Below, piece by piece: positions 53,324 through 62,668 of a stretch of 64,000 nt of DNA. The translations under genes were made by a program, and so were the position numbers. Location of the stretch: the NCBI RefSeq assembly GCF_012849215.1, contig NZ_CP051682.1, positions 1,860,001 through 1,924,000 of the forward strand, in the 5' to 3' direction. The stretch comes from Mucilaginibacter robiniae. GTDB lineage: Bacteria; Bacteroidota; Bacteroidia; Sphingobacteriales; Sphingobacteriaceae. Position 1 is the stretch's first letter, and every line of letters begins with the position of its first letter. Below the pieces are notes generated by a model that was given only the letters and a program-made list of their open reading frames with translations, was not told where the DNA came from and made no database searches.

Positions 53324-55111
53324 ATGATTAACTTATCCGATTATTCTGCATTACGTAATTGTACGGCTTACACCGATACTATTTTTGTACAAGGCTGTGC
53401 TATGCAAGGCGATGGCGGTGAGGGCCTTTTTATTTGGGAGAATAGCTCAATAGCTCCTGATGACGGTGGTACAATACTGAGACCGGCAGTTGACCATACA
53501 CCTTCCAGTGGTGCTTGGAAAAGAATAGTTGGTGATGCGGTTGAGGCAAACTGGTTCGGTGCTAAAGCTGATGGCAGCGTTGATGCAGCACCACAAATAA
53601 AAAAAGCTATAGAAACAGCTATTCATACGCATACTAAAGTAAGGTTAGCACCAGGCACCTACCGTTTTGATCAGGTAATTGCGCTTGATATTCCCGATAA
53701 CTTTCATTTGATTATAGAAGGCAATGGCGCCTTGATTAAAGCCTCGCCTCTTGTTACATCCGCATCAAGTGAAGTGAACCTGATACGCTTTTTTACAAGT
53801 GCAGGTACAGACACTCAAGGTACTGGTGTTTTTATCGATAATCTGGATTTTGATGGTGGTGTGCCTAACCCTCAATTTACTGAACCTAACATTAGCGCTA
53901 TAAAAAGAATACATGCGGTCGTAGCGGAAGATATCTTTACGGTTAACATCAGCAATTGCCATTTTAAAAACATACAAGGGTCGGGCACGCGTACCTATAA
54001 CTTTGTGTATGCTAATTTCCAAAACCTGAACTTTCAGAATGTAGGCGGCAAATTTCGGCTGGAAAATGAATTTGACAGTTTTGGCGACGGCATATACTTG
54101 TGCCAAACCAACCTGGAAACGTCAAGACCTACCCGCCGGCAAAGTCACTCTGCCATTACCAACTGCCATATTAATGCCTATAATCCATCAAGCTATAACA
54201 ATTATGCCAGCAGGTGTGGTATTTGCGTTGAGGGGTTCAACACACTTAAAAGTGATCATCGGGTGTATTTGCAAGTAAGCAATTGTACCATTAGTGGTTA
54301 CGACCGTACATTTCATATTGAAGGTATAGATGCTGAGGTAACGGCAACTGCCTTGAATGTCCAAAATTTTCAGTGTATTTACCTAATGGCATGGGGTCGC
54401 TCAAAGTGCACCTTTACTAATTGCAATTTTAATAGCCGATTGCCAAATAATCCTAACCAAGTCAGATTAGGAACAGGTGGTATAAATACTTATCCCTCTG
54501 AACTAATTAATCACATAACTTTCAATCATTGCCAAATTAATCCACAAGGAGAAGCCACCTTTATTGGCCAACTTGATTTTGTCGATTCTATACTAGATTA
54601 TAGCAATCATGATGTTTATTTCGAACATGCTATTATAGTTTTAACCAGAAGTCAGCTCATTAACATATCGCATAATTTATCCAGGGGGCTTAATTTTTAT
54701 GGCTGTACCCTTAGTGCTACCAACTCTATCATGCAAGGGTATAAAAATGGGGCAGATAATTCAGGAGGCATATTACACTTTGAAGATTTAGTGCTGCCCG
54801 TATTTGATCGGAATACAATAACTGACACCCGATTAATCCTAACCTTTAAGCCTGCTGCTTTAGCTCGATTAACCAACAACATCATATACCGTCATCCTAA
54901 GGGAAGTGGCGCACCTATGGAGGCCTTGATGAATTTCAACAACATACAACAGGTACAAATGAGCAACAATATTTTTTATGTGGATGTAGCTACAGCTAGC
55001 GATCAGGAACCTATTTACCAAACCTACGCTGTACAGCACGTTAGCCACGACCATGACATCAAATACCTGCATATCCTGGATTCAGGAAAAACATCTAAAT
55101 CACGATTGTAG
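53324..55111 (+). CDS. Right-handed beta-helix (pectate-lyase/tailspike-like) protein
   Basis: A 595-residue protein. It starts with TDTIFVQGCAMQGDGGEGLFIWENSS and VEANWFGAKADGSVDAAPQIKKAIETA, which is the phage-tailspike/pectate-lyase superfamily lead. Many short beta-helix turns follow, with conserved N/I patterns (NISNCHFKNIQG, VSNCTISGYDRTFHIEG, FTNCNFNSRL). Such proteins bind or cleave polysaccharides as trimers. No signal peptide is visible, unlike most secreted lyases here. It shares its leader with the amidase gene downstream, so a joint role on cell-envelope glycans is plausible. The catalytic residues cannot be assigned. Confidence 0.72.
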   Translation: MINLSDYSALRNCTAYTDTIFVQGCAMQGDGGEGLFIWENSSIAPDDGGTILRPAVDHTPSSGAWKRIVGDAVEANWFGAKADGSVDAAPQIKKAIETAIHTHTKVRLAPGTYRFDQVIALDIPDNFHLIIEGNGALIKASPLVTSASSEVNLIRFFTSAGTDTQGTGVFIDNLDFDGGVPNPQFTEPNISAIKRIHAVVAEDIFTVNISNCHFKNIQGSGTRTYNFVYANFQNLNFQNVGGKFRLENEFDSFGDGIYLCQTNLETSRPTRRQSHSAITNCHINAYNPSSYNNYASRCGICVEGFNTLKSDHRVYLQVSNCTISGYDRTFHIEGIDAEVTATALNVQNFQCIYLMAWGRSKCTFTNCNFNSRLPNNPNQVRLGTGGINTYPSELINHITFNHCQINPQGEATFIGQLDFVDSILDYSNHDVYFEHAIIVLTRSQLINISHNLSRGLNFYGCTLSATNSIMQGYKNGADNSGGILHFEDLVLPVFDRNTITDTRLILTFKPAALARLTNNIIYRHPKGSGAPMEALMNFNNIQQVQMSNNIFYVDVATASDQEPIYQTYAVQHVSHDHDIKYLHILDSGKTSKSRL

Positions 55112-55151
55112 TAGTGTCTTGTACCAATCTGCAATTACATCTGCATACTGC

Positions 55152-55207
55152 CCTGCCAAATACTTTATTTACATTAGCAGCTTCAACCCGCTGGTTGAAC
55201 ATATAAA
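55152..55207 (+). promoter_or_regulatory. Duplicated leader with hairpin, copy 2 (amidase gene)
   Basis: It holds the same block as 53264-53320, with hairpin TTCAACC-cgct-GGTTGAA (55182-55199) one pair longer than in copy 1. It ends 3 bases before the ATG at 55211. Confidence 0.65.
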
Positions 55208-55210
55208 CTC

Positions 55211-56050
55211 ATGATGAAATTTAGGCCCTATTTATATATTTTAATAATTCTGACCACTTTTACTGCCTGTAAAACCCGTAAACCGGTGGTAGCTAATGTA
55301 CCGGATGTTAAAAAAGTTTACCAATCGCAGTTAGATAGCTTTTTAGATGTAGCCAAGCAGATGCAGCCCGTTGTACTAAATGACAGTACAGGCGCAGCCA
55401 TCCCATCCAGTTTCATGAGTACGGTCAACTTCAATTTGCGTAAGCCTAACTACGTGATTATTCACCATACTGCGCAAGATTCCATTCAGCAAACCATAAA
55501 AACTTTTACTATGGTAAGCACCCAGGTAAGCGCGCACTATGTAATTGGCCGCAATGGTACGGTAGTACACATGTTGAATGACTATCTACGTTCGTGGCAT
55601 GCGGGTGTAAGCAAATGGGGCAATGTTACCGATATGAACAGTTGTTCTATCGGTATTGAACTGGACAATAATGGCCTTGAACCTTTTAGCGATGCACAAA
55701 TTAAAAGCCTGATGCTGTTGCTGGCGCGATTAAAAAAAACGTACAATATCCCTACCGCTAATTTTATTGGCCACGCAGATATAGCGCCCGGCCGTAAAAC
55801 CGACCCTAGTGCCTTTTTTCCCTGGAAAACACTGGCCGAACATGGCTTTGGTTACTGGAGTGATGAGGTACTGGAGCCCGCCCCTGCCGATTTTGACCCG
55901 GCTATTGCCTTACGTCTGATGGGTTATGACACTTCTAACTTAACCAATGCTATTCGGGCCTTTAAACTGCACTTTATTCAAACTGATACCAGCCCACAGC
56001 TTACCCAATTGGATTTGAATGTGCTTTATAACGTTTATAGAAAATATTAA
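55211..56050 (+). CDS. Lipoprotein N-acetylmuramoyl-L-alanine amidase (AmiD-like)
   Basis: A 279-residue lipoprotein (signal ends FTAC with Cys ~20). The amidase-2 zinc site has VIIHHTAQDS (H85 first ligand), SAHYVIGRNGTVVHML, DYLRSWHAGVSKWGN, SCSIGIELDNNG, and the C-terminal FIGHADIAPGRKTDPSAFFPW with the last His and Asp. A small peptidoglycan-binding-like tail (RLMGYDTSNLTNAIRAFKLHF) follows. It removes stem peptides from muramic acid at the inner face of the outer membrane. It belongs to peptidoglycan turnover and shares its leader with the beta-helix gene. Confidence 0.9.
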   Translation: MMKFRPYLYILIILTTFTACKTRKPVVANVPDVKKVYQSQLDSFLDVAKQMQPVVLNDSTGAAIPSSFMSTVNFNLRKPNYVIIHHTAQDSIQQTIKTFTMVSTQVSAHYVIGRNGTVVHMLNDYLRSWHAGVSKWGNVTDMNSCSIGIELDNNGLEPFSDAQIKSLMLLLARLKKTYNIPTANFIGHADIAPGRKTDPSAFFPWKTLAEHGFGYWSDEVLEPAPADFDPAIALRLMGYDTSNLTNAIRAFKLHFIQTDTSPQLTQLDLNVLYNVYRKY

Positions 56051-56172
56051 CTGATAATAGGTCAAGCCATTACTTGGTGTTAAGCTCCTTTAACTGCTGG
56101 ATAGTAAGCCTAAAGGCATGTAATTATTTACTTCGGTTAATTCATTATCCAACTACGCACTAATCAACCGCT

Positions 56173-56208
56173 TACATTTGCACTTATAAAATATTATTTA
56201 TACATTTG
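56173..56208 (+). promoter_or_regulatory. Tandem -7 elements before rimP
   Basis: TACATTTG occurs twice, at 56173-56180 and 56201-56208, 28 bp apart. Both match TAnnTTTG. The second would start transcription only a few bases before the hairpin at 56216-56246. Confidence 0.55.
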
Positions 56209-56215
56209 CTTTTAC

Positions 56216-56246
56216 AAAAGAGGGGACAAATATGTCCCCTCTTTTT
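56216..56246 (+). terminator. Terminator-like hairpin in the rimP leader
   Basis: AGAGGGGACA/TGTCCCCTCT, a perfect 10-bp stem with AATA loop, extended by A-T pairs, followed by a T-run. It lies 36 bp before the rimP ATG and downstream of two promoter boxes. It could be an attenuator of the operon or the end of RNAs from upstream. Confidence 0.75.
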
Positions 56247-56281
56247 ATTTACCCATCTATTGCGATGGATTGGAGCATGTA

Positions 56282-56749
56282 ATGACGAGTATTGAACAAA
56301 GAGTAACCGAACTGGTAGAAGAAAAGCTGACCGAAAAACCTCACTTGTTTTTGGTAAGCGTTAAAATGCATAGTGGCGGAAAACTGCTTATTTTAATTGA
56401 TGGCGATCAAGGGCTTGGCGTAGCCGACTGTGCTGAAGTTAGTCGTTATGTAGGCCATCAACTGGAAGAGGAAGATGCCATAGCTGATGCTTATACGCTG
56501 GAGGTTTCATCGCCAGGGATAGATACCCCGCTTACGTTGCCACGCCAGTTTCAAAAAAACATAGGCCGGCAGGTGAGCATTAAAACTACCGATGGCGGCA
56601 AACGCGAGGGCAAACTGTTAGCCTTGCTGACCGACCATGTATTGCTTGAAGAAAGAATTAAACCGAAAGGTAAAAAGGCCGAAGTGGTGGAAAGCGCCAT
56701 CCCGACGGATAGTATTATAGAAACAAAAGTTTTAATATCGTTTAAATAA
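56282..56749 (+). CDS. rimP: Ribosome maturation factor RimP
   Basis: A 155-residue protein from the ATG at 56282 (MTSIEQRVTELVEEKL). The N-terminal alpha-beta domain has LFLVSVKMHSGGKLLILIDGDQGLGVADCAEVSRYVG and YTLEVSSPGIDTPL, followed by the C-terminal SH3-like barrel (GRQVSIKTTDGGKREGKLLALL). It matures the 30S subunit. It is the first gene of the conserved rimP-nusA-infB cluster, with nusA one base after its stop. Confidence 0.93.
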   Translation: MTSIEQRVTELVEEKLTEKPHLFLVSVKMHSGGKLLILIDGDQGLGVADCAEVSRYVGHQLEEEDAIADAYTLEVSSPGIDTPLTLPRQFQKNIGRQVSIKTTDGGKREGKLLALLTDHVLLEERIKPKGKKAEVVESAIPTDSIIETKVLISFK

Positions 56750-56750
56750 A

Positions 56751-57986
56751 ATGAGCAGTATTAATTTAATTGAATCTTTTCAGGAGTTTAAAGATTTCAA
56801 AAATATTGACAGGCCTACCATGATGAGCGTGCTGGAAGATGTATTCCGTAGCATGATTCGTAAAAAGTATGGCACTGATGAAAATTGCGACGTAATTGTA
56901 AACACCGACAATGGTGACTTGGAAATATGGCGTACCCGTACCGTAATGGAAGACGGCTTTTCAGAAGATGATGATCTGGAAATTGAATTAGCCGAAGCTC
57001 ATAAATTTGATGCAGATTTGGAAGTAGGCGAAGAGTATGTAGAACAAATCACTCTGGAGAGCTTTGGCCGCCGTGCTATTCTGGCAGCTCGCCAAACTTT
57101 GGTATCTAAAATTCTGGAGCTGGAAAAAGACGAGATCTTTAAAAAATACAAAGACCGCGTAGGCGAAATCATTTCTGGCGAAGTGTACCAGGTTTGGAAA
57201 AAAGAAACCCTGGTGCTGGATGATGAAGGCAATGAACTACTGCTACCTAAAAGTGAGCAGATACCAGCCGACTATTTCAAAAAAGGCGACAGCGTAAAAG
57301 CTGTAGTGAGTAAGGTTGATATGATGAACAGCAATCCTAAGATCATCATTTCACGTACCGCACCTGAGTTTTTACAACGCCTGTTTGAACTGGAAGTACC
57401 TGAAATTTTTGATGGCCTGATTACCATTAAAAAAATTGTACGGGAACCGGGCGAACGCGCAAAAGTAGCTGTTGAATCATACGATGATCGTATTGACCCG
57501 GTAGGTGCCTGCGTGGGTATGAAAGGGTCACGCATACACGGTATTGTACGTGAGTTGAAAAACGAGAACATCGACGTTATCAACTATACCAACAATATTC
57601 AATTGTATATTCAGCGTGCTTTATCGCCAGCCAAAATCACCTCCATTAAACTGGATGATGAAAAGAAAACCGCAGCGGTTTATTTAAAGCCCGATCAGGT
57701 ATCATTGGCGATAGGTCGTGGTGGTCATAACATCAAACTGGCTGGTAAATTAACGGGTTACGAAATTGATGTTTACCGTGAAGCCGACGAGCAGGAAGAA
57801 GATGTGGACCTTGAAGAGTTCTCAGATGAAATAGATGGCTGGATTATTGATGAGCTTAAACGTGTTGGTTTAGATACAGCAAAATCTATTTTGAGCCTGA
57901 GCATAGGCGAATTGGTGAAACGTACAGATTTAGAAGAAGAAACTATAAAAGAAGTTATATCAATTCTGCAGGCTGAATTCGAATAA
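56751..57986 (+). CDS. nusA: Transcription termination/antitermination factor NusA
   Basis: A 411-residue NusA. N-terminal domain (1-125, IESFQEFKDFKNIDRPTMMSVLEDVF), S1 domain (~130-200), KH1 (DPVGACVGMKGSRIHGIVRELKNENIDVI) and KH2 (LAIGRGGHNIKLAGKLTGYEIDVY), and then an acidic end. The AR repeats of E. coli NusA are missing, normal for Bacteroidota. It binds RNA polymerase and affects pausing, termination and antitermination. It may also act on the hairpin before its own operon, as known for NusA autoregulation in E. coli. Confidence 0.95.
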   Translation: MSSINLIESFQEFKDFKNIDRPTMMSVLEDVFRSMIRKKYGTDENCDVIVNTDNGDLEIWRTRTVMEDGFSEDDDLEIELAEAHKFDADLEVGEEYVEQITLESFGRRAILAARQTLVSKILELEKDEIFKKYKDRVGEIISGEVYQVWKKETLVLDDEGNELLLPKSEQIPADYFKKGDSVKAVVSKVDMMNSNPKIIISRTAPEFLQRLFELEVPEIFDGLITIKKIVREPGERAKVAVESYDDRIDPVGACVGMKGSRIHGIVRELKNENIDVINYTNNIQLYIQRALSPAKITSIKLDDEKKTAAVYLKPDQVSLAIGRGGHNIKLAGKLTGYEIDVYREADEQEEDVDLEEFSDEIDGWIIDELKRVGLDTAKSILSLSIGELVKRTDLEEETIKEVISILQAEFE

Positions 57987-58011
57987 ACTGAATTTGCCAA
58001 TAAAATTTCGT

Positions 58012-58019
58012 ATTTTTGA
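58012..58019 (+). promoter_or_regulatory. Internal -7 element before infB
   Basis: TATTTTTG, 28 bases before the infB ATG. It could give infB its own transcript besides operon read-through. Confidence 0.45.
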
Positions 58020-58047
58020 ATACAATAAGCAGAGAAACAAATATTAA

Positions 58048-61000
58048 ATGTCAGAAGACAAAAGCATAAAATTAATTAAGGCAGTAAAAGAACTCAACAT
58101 TGGTATGAATACCATTGTCGACTTTTTGGCTAAAAAAGGCTACAAGGTAGAAAAACAACCTATGGCTAAGCTGAATAGCGACATGTATGCCGCTTTATTG
58201 AAGGAATTTTCTGCCGACAAGGACGAGAAGGAAAAAGCCAAGCAAATCAACATCGGCAAGATACGCCGTGATGAGCCGGGTTCTGTTCCTGACAAGCCAT
58301 CCGATCATCGTTCTAAAGACTTTGACCGTGATGAAATTTTAATTAAAAATGCGGGCAACTATGCTGCCGACAGACCTAACCCTACTACGGCCAAGCCGCA
58401 GGAGCAAAGGCATGAAGGCAATTTGCCAGGTGTAAAGGTAGTAGGCAAAATTGATCTGGACAGCCTGAACAAGCCAGCGCCACGTCCGGCAGTAAAAGAG
58501 GAGCCTGTAGCTGAAAAACCAGCAGCGGCACCAGCACCTACACCTACGCCAGAAGTAAAACCAACTCCGGCACCTGTTGCTACTCCTGAGCCTAAACCGG
58601 CTCCGGCACCTGTTGCTGAAAAGCCAGTGACACCAGCCCCTGCGCCCGAGCCTAAAGTTGAAGCTAAACCAGAAGTGGCAGCACCAGCCCCTACTGCACC
58701 TGTTACACCTCCGGTTGTTGAAAAGCCGGCTCCACAGCCACAAGCACAACCAGAAGTAAAAGCGCCAGTTTCGGCACCTGTTACACCAGCTGCACCGGTA
58801 TCAGCTGCCGCAACGCCGCCAGAAGATGATGTAATACGTGCGAAAGCAGAACGCCTAACCGGGCCTAACGTAATTGGCAAAATTCAGTTACCGGTTGAAA
58901 ACAACCGTCGTAACCAGCCTGTGGCATCATCATCTAACTCGAACGCTGCCGATCAAAAACGTAAGCGTAAACGTAAAGATAACCCACCGGGTAACAACAA
59001 TCATAACAACAACCCTCAGCAAGGTCAGGGCCAACAACCGCAACAAGGTGGAGGCCAAGGTCATCCTGGTCAAGGCCAGGGCGGCAATCGTCCGGGTGGT
59101 GGTTTCCAACAAGGTGGCAACCGTCAGGGCGGCTTTGGTGGCAATCGTCCAGGTCAAGGCGGAGGCGGTTATAATAACCGTCCGGGCTTTGGCAATCGTA
59201 ATGCTGCACCAGCGGGTACGCCTAAAGAAGAACCAACTGAGAAAGAAATACAAGACCAGATTAAAGCCACACTGGCTCGTTTGAGCGGTGCCGGTAAATC
59301 TGGCAAATTTGCACAGCGGGCTAAATTCCGCCGTCAAAAACGTGATGATGTAGCCGCATCGGCTGAGGAAGCAGCACTGGAACAAGAACTGCAATCCAAA
59401 GTATTGAAGGTTACAGAGTTCGTAACAGCTAATGAACTGGCTTCATTGATGGACGTATCGGTTACGCAGGTTATTTCAACCTGTATGAGCCTGGGTATGT
59501 TCGTATCTATCAATCAAAGGTTGGATGCTGAAACATTGACCATTGTGGCCGACGAGTTTGGCTACCAGGTTGATTTTGTGAAACCTGATGAAGAAGAGAT
59601 CAATCTGGATGAACCGGATGCACCAGATACTTTAGTTCCACGTGCGCCAATCGTTACCATTATGGGTCACGTTGACCACGGTAAAACTTCATTGCTTGAC
59701 TTTATCCGCAAAACTAACGTAATTGGCGGTGAAGCAGGTGGTATTACTCAGCACATTGGTGCTTATGAAGTAACGCTGGAAGATAAACGTAAAATTACCT
59801 TCTTGGATACGCCAGGTCACGAAGCGTTTACCGCTATGCGTGCCCGTGGTGCTCAGGTAACTGATATTGTAATTATTGTTATTGCTGCAGACGATAGCGT
59901 AATGCCGCAAACCCGCGAGGCGATTAACCACGCGCAGGCTGCCGGTGCTCCTATTATCTTTGCCTTTAACAAAATTGATAAACCAGGTGCTAATGCCGAT
60001 AAAGTACGCGAGCAATTAGCCACTATGAATATTTTGGTTGAAGATTGGGGTGGTAAATACCAAGCTCAGGAAATTTCAGCCAAATCAGGTTTAAATGTTA
60101 ACCTGTTGCTTGAAAAAGTACTACTTGAAGCCGAGTTGCTTGAGTTGAAAGCTAATCCTAAAAAACGTGCCGTAGGTGCCGTAATTGAAGCTGCGCTGGA
60201 TAAAGGCCGAGGTATTGTAACTACCGTACTGGTACAATCAGGTACCTTACGCGTAGGTGATGCTATATTAGCCGGTAGCTATAGCGGACGTGTAAAAGCA
60301 TTAACCAACGAGCGCGGTATGCGTGTAAGCGAGGCTGGCCCATCAACCCCGGTACAAGTATTGGGTATGAACGGTGCGCCAACCGCAGGTGATAAATTCA
60401 ACTCACTGGAAAGTGAAGTGGAAGCTCGTGACATTGCCAACAAACGTTTGCAACTGCAACGCGAACAAGGCTTACGTACACAGAAACACATTACGCTGGA
60501 TGAAATTGGCCGTCGTTTGGCAATTGGTAACTTCAAGGAACTGAACATCATTGTAAAAGGTGATGTGGATGGTTCTATCGAAGCGTTGTCAGATTCATTG
60601 CTGAAATTATCAACTGACCAGATCCAGGTTAATATTATCTCGAAAGCTGTAGGTCAGATTTCCGAATCAGACGTATTGCTGGCTTCAGCTTCTGATGCCA
60701 TCATCATCGGTTTCCAGGTACGCCCTTCAGGCAGTGCCCGTAAACTGGCCGAGCAGGAAGAAATTGATATCCGCCTGTACTCCATCATCTATGATGCCAT
60801 CAACGAAATTAAAACCGCGATGGAAGGCATGCTGGCACCAACCTTTGAAGAGAAGATTGTGGCTAACGTAGAAATACGCGAAACTTTCAAAATCAGCAAG
60901 GTGGGTACTATTGCAGGTTGTATGGTACTGGATGGTAAAATTACCCGTAATAGTAAAATACGCATCATACGTGATGGTGTAGTAATTTACACTGGCGAAC

Positions 61001-61146
61001 TGGCCTCACTGAAACGCTTTAAAGATGATGTGAAAGAAGTAAACCAAGGTTACGAGTGTGGTTTAAATATTCAGAACTTCAACAACATTGAAGTAGGCGA
61101 CATTGTGGAAGCTTACGAAAATGTAGAAGTAAAACGCAAGCTGTAA
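58048..61146 (+). CDS. infB: Translation initiation factor IF-2
   Basis: A 1032-residue IF-2. IF2-N domains at the start, then a long Pro/Ala/Lys linker (~140-260). A low-complexity Asn/Gln/Gly-rich block (~315-390) follows, then the G domain with GHVDHGKTS (540-548), DTPGHEAF and NKIDKP, and domains II-IV with the fMet-tRNA-binding end. It brings initiator tRNA to the 30S subunit. Bacteroidota have long N-termini, but the Q/G/N-rich block is notable. Large antisense frames here are shadows of the repetitive codons. Confidence 0.97.
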   Translation: MSEDKSIKLIKAVKELNIGMNTIVDFLAKKGYKVEKQPMAKLNSDMYAALLKEFSADKDEKEKAKQINIGKIRRDEPGSVPDKPSDHRSKDFDRDEILIKNAGNYAADRPNPTTAKPQEQRHEGNLPGVKVVGKIDLDSLNKPAPRPAVKEEPVAEKPAAAPAPTPTPEVKPTPAPVATPEPKPAPAPVAEKPVTPAPAPEPKVEAKPEVAAPAPTAPVTPPVVEKPAPQPQAQPEVKAPVSAPVTPAAPVSAAATPPEDDVIRAKAERLTGPNVIGKIQLPVENNRRNQPVASSSNSNAADQKRKRKRKDNPPGNNNHNNNPQQGQGQQPQQGGGQGHPGQGQGGNRPGGGFQQGGNRQGGFGGNRPGQGGGGYNNRPGFGNRNAAPAGTPKEEPTEKEIQDQIKATLARLSGAGKSGKFAQRAKFRRQKRDDVAASAEEAALEQELQSKVLKVTEFVTANELASLMDVSVTQVISTCMSLGMFVSINQRLDAETLTIVADEFGYQVDFVKPDEEEINLDEPDAPDTLVPRAPIVTIMGHVDHGKTSLLDFIRKTNVIGGEAGGITQHIGAYEVTLEDKRKITFLDTPGHEAFTAMRARGAQVTDIVIIVIAADDSVMPQTREAINHAQAAGAPIIFAFNKIDKPGANADKVREQLATMNILVEDWGGKYQAQEISAKSGLNVNLLLEKVLLEAELLELKANPKKRAVGAVIEAALDKGRGIVTTVLVQSGTLRVGDAILAGSYSGRVKALTNERGMRVSEAGPSTPVQVLGMNGAPTAGDKFNSLESEVEARDIANKRLQLQREQGLRTQKHITLDEIGRRLAIGNFKELNIIVKGDVDGSIEALSDSLLKLSTDQIQVNIISKAVGQISESDVLLASASDAIIIGFQVRPSGSARKLAEQEEIDIRLYSIIYDAINEIKTAMEGMLAPTFEEKIVANVEIRETFKISKVGTIAGCMVLDGKITRNSKIRIIRDGVVIYTGELASLKRFKDDVKEVNQGYECGLNIQNFNNIEVGDIVEAYENVEVKRKL

Positions 61147-61174
61147 AAGCAATAAAATATACTTACATAAAAAA

Positions 61175-61202
61175 AGCTGGTTTTGTTAAACCAGCTTTTT
61201 TT
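61175..61202. terminator. Bidirectional terminator of the rimP-nusA-infB operon
   Basis: AGCTGGTTT/AAACCAGCT with TGTT loop, flanked by A- and T-runs. On the minus strand it also ends the small gene starting at 61355. Confidence 0.9.
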
Positions 61203-61208
61203 ATGCTA

Positions 61209-61355
61209 TTACATGTGGTGACGGTGATGTACCACTACCACATGATGACGGCGGTGTTTCACAATAACGCGATGACGACGGTGATGCTGCGCGCTGGCGC
61301 TACCCCAGGCTAAAGTTGCTGCTAAAGCGATGGTTAAAACTTTAAGTGCTTTCAT
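61209..61355 (-). CDS. Small exported His/Arg-rich protein (48 residues)
   Basis: A 48-codon frame from ATG at 61355 to TAA at 61209. Residues 1-22 are a clean signal peptide (MKALKVLTIALAATLAWGSASA). The mature 26 residues contain ten His and six Arg, in HH-R and RRHH-type clusters around a VVVV core. A terminator lies directly after the stop. The signal peptide, codon-level start and terminator together argue for a real gene that length cut-offs would miss. Possible roles are metal binding or a cationic peptide; I do not recognise a family. No partner gene is adjacent. Confidence 0.72.
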   Translation of the reverse strand: MKALKVLTIALAATLAWGSASAQHHRRHRVIVKHRRHHVVVVHHRHHM

Positions 61356-61532
61356 AGTTTCTATTATTTATAAATAGGATGAATATTATTATAAAAGGTT
61401 TAACATTAAAAGCGAATAAACGTTTTACCGCAGATAGAAGGATAAAAGTAATTTTTATGCTACCAACCTTTATATATATTACACTATTGAACATTTTACA
61501 AGTTTGAAACTCCAAGAAAACAGCTTATAAAC

Positions 61533-61568
61533 AAGAATGCCATAGGAATATGATCCTGTGGCATTCTT
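61533..61568. terminator. Terminator after the LLM oxidoreductase gene
   Basis: AAGAATGCCATAGGA / TCCTGTGGCATTCTT, a 15-bp stem with one mismatch and a six-base loop. On the minus strand it is followed by GTTTAT. Confidence 0.7.
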
Positions 61569-61584
61569 ATGCTATATGATGAAA

Positions 61585-62613
61585 TTAGCTTACTTGAGCT
61601 TCAATAATGTTTTCGGCAAAGCGCTCCATTTCTTCCAGTTGAGGGCTGCATTGCAGTAAGAAGAAATCAACGCCTACTTTTTCAAATTCGGCTATACGAT
61701 CTTGTACCTGCCAAGGCGTGCCGGTTAATCCGGTACGTAAGCCCCGGTTAGATACTGAATAATCTTCTAAAGAAACCCGTTGTTCTAACTGAGTACCTGA
61801 TAACCATTGCTGGTAATTTTTGTAGCCTGAGCTGCCTTCCTGTACATCAGTAATGCGTTTCAGTTCTTTTTGTACTTCATGTTCCGAATTACGGATGATG
61901 CTGTAAGCGGCCACACCATAGGTCATGGGTGGTAAGCCTTTCTTTTCCCGGCGTTCGCGTAAATCAGCAATACGGCGGCCAATCAGTTCAGGCGAATCGC
62001 CATGCATCACGTAGCCATCACAAGTAGATGAAATCAGGTCTTTAGCGGCTTCAGATTCGCCACCAGCATAAATTTTAGGCCGTGGCTGCGATACCGGTTT
62101 CGGCTGTAATACATTATCGTTTACCTTGTAGTATTTACCATTAAAGCTGTAATGGTCTTTTTTCCAAACATTATCTACCACATCCAGCCACTCAGCAGTA
62201 CGCGCATAACGATCATCATGCTGCTCAAACTGAATACCGTATTTCTCGGCCTCATCCTTCCACCAGGATGATACCACGTTCAACGAAATACGACCATTGC
62301 TGATATGGTCAATATTAGCCGCCTGCTTGGCTAATTGCGCAGGATTATGGAAAGTAGGCCGCACAGCTACCATAAGCTCTTGCTTATGCGTTACAGCAGC
62401 TAAAGCAGCCGCTGTTGACCACGCATCTAATGATGGTGCTTGCTCGCCTTTAATATCATTCAGGTACAATTCGGCAATCAAGGCCAAATCAAAACCAATT
62501 TCCTCACTTCTGATGGCCAGCTTCTTTACATAATCCCAAGTAGGGGTCATGTTCTCTTCTTCCACATTGCGCAGCCATCCGCCAAAAATGGGCATCCAAT
62601 ATCCGTAATTCAT
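61585..62613 (-). CDS. LLM-class flavin-dependent monooxygenase
   Basis: A 342-residue luciferase-like TIM barrel, from the ATG at 62613 (MNYGYWMPIFGGWLRN); a longer frame reaches 62649. SEEIGFDLALIAELYL, TFHNPAQLAKQAANIDHISNGRISLNVVSSWWKDEAEKYG and PKIYAGGESEAAKDLI mark the SsuD/alkanesulfonate monooxygenase branch, which uses reduced FMN. The usual substrates are sulfonates or sulfones. It follows the ATP-grasp gene by ~55 bp on the same strand. That unusual partner suggests a small biosynthetic or modification step rather than sulfonate use, which is inference. No SsuE reductase is nearby. Confidence 0.82.
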   Translation of the reverse strand: MNYGYWMPIFGGWLRNVEEENMTPTWDYVKKLAIRSEEIGFDLALIAELYLNDIKGEQAPSLDAWSTAAALAAVTHKQELMVAVRPTFHNPAQLAKQAANIDHISNGRISLNVVSSWWKDEAEKYGIQFEQHDDRYARTAEWLDVVDNVWKKDHYSFNGKYYKVNDNVLQPKPVSQPRPKIYAGGESEAAKDLISSTCDGYVMHGDSPELIGRRIADLRERREKKGLPPMTYGVAAYSIIRNSEHEVQKELKRITDVQEGSSGYKNYQQWLSGTQLEQRVSLEDYSVSNRGLRTGLTGTPWQVQDRIAEFEKVGVDFFLLQCSPQLEEMERFAENIIEAQVS

Positions 62614-62668
62614 ACTGTTTTGTGTTAATGATTGCGAGTTGCCAAACAAGCTGTAACCCGCTACCCAA

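Noticed and set aside
58339..58880. Long antisense frames over infB with repeated Gly/Ala or Arg/Cys residues
   Set aside because: They mirror the Pro/Ala/Lys codon repeats of the IF-2 linker and have no start signal or family features.
59030..59200. CRISPR-like or DNA tandem repeat array in infB
   Set aside because: Units are irregular and in frame; they reflect Gln/Gly-rich protein sequence, not spacers and repeats.
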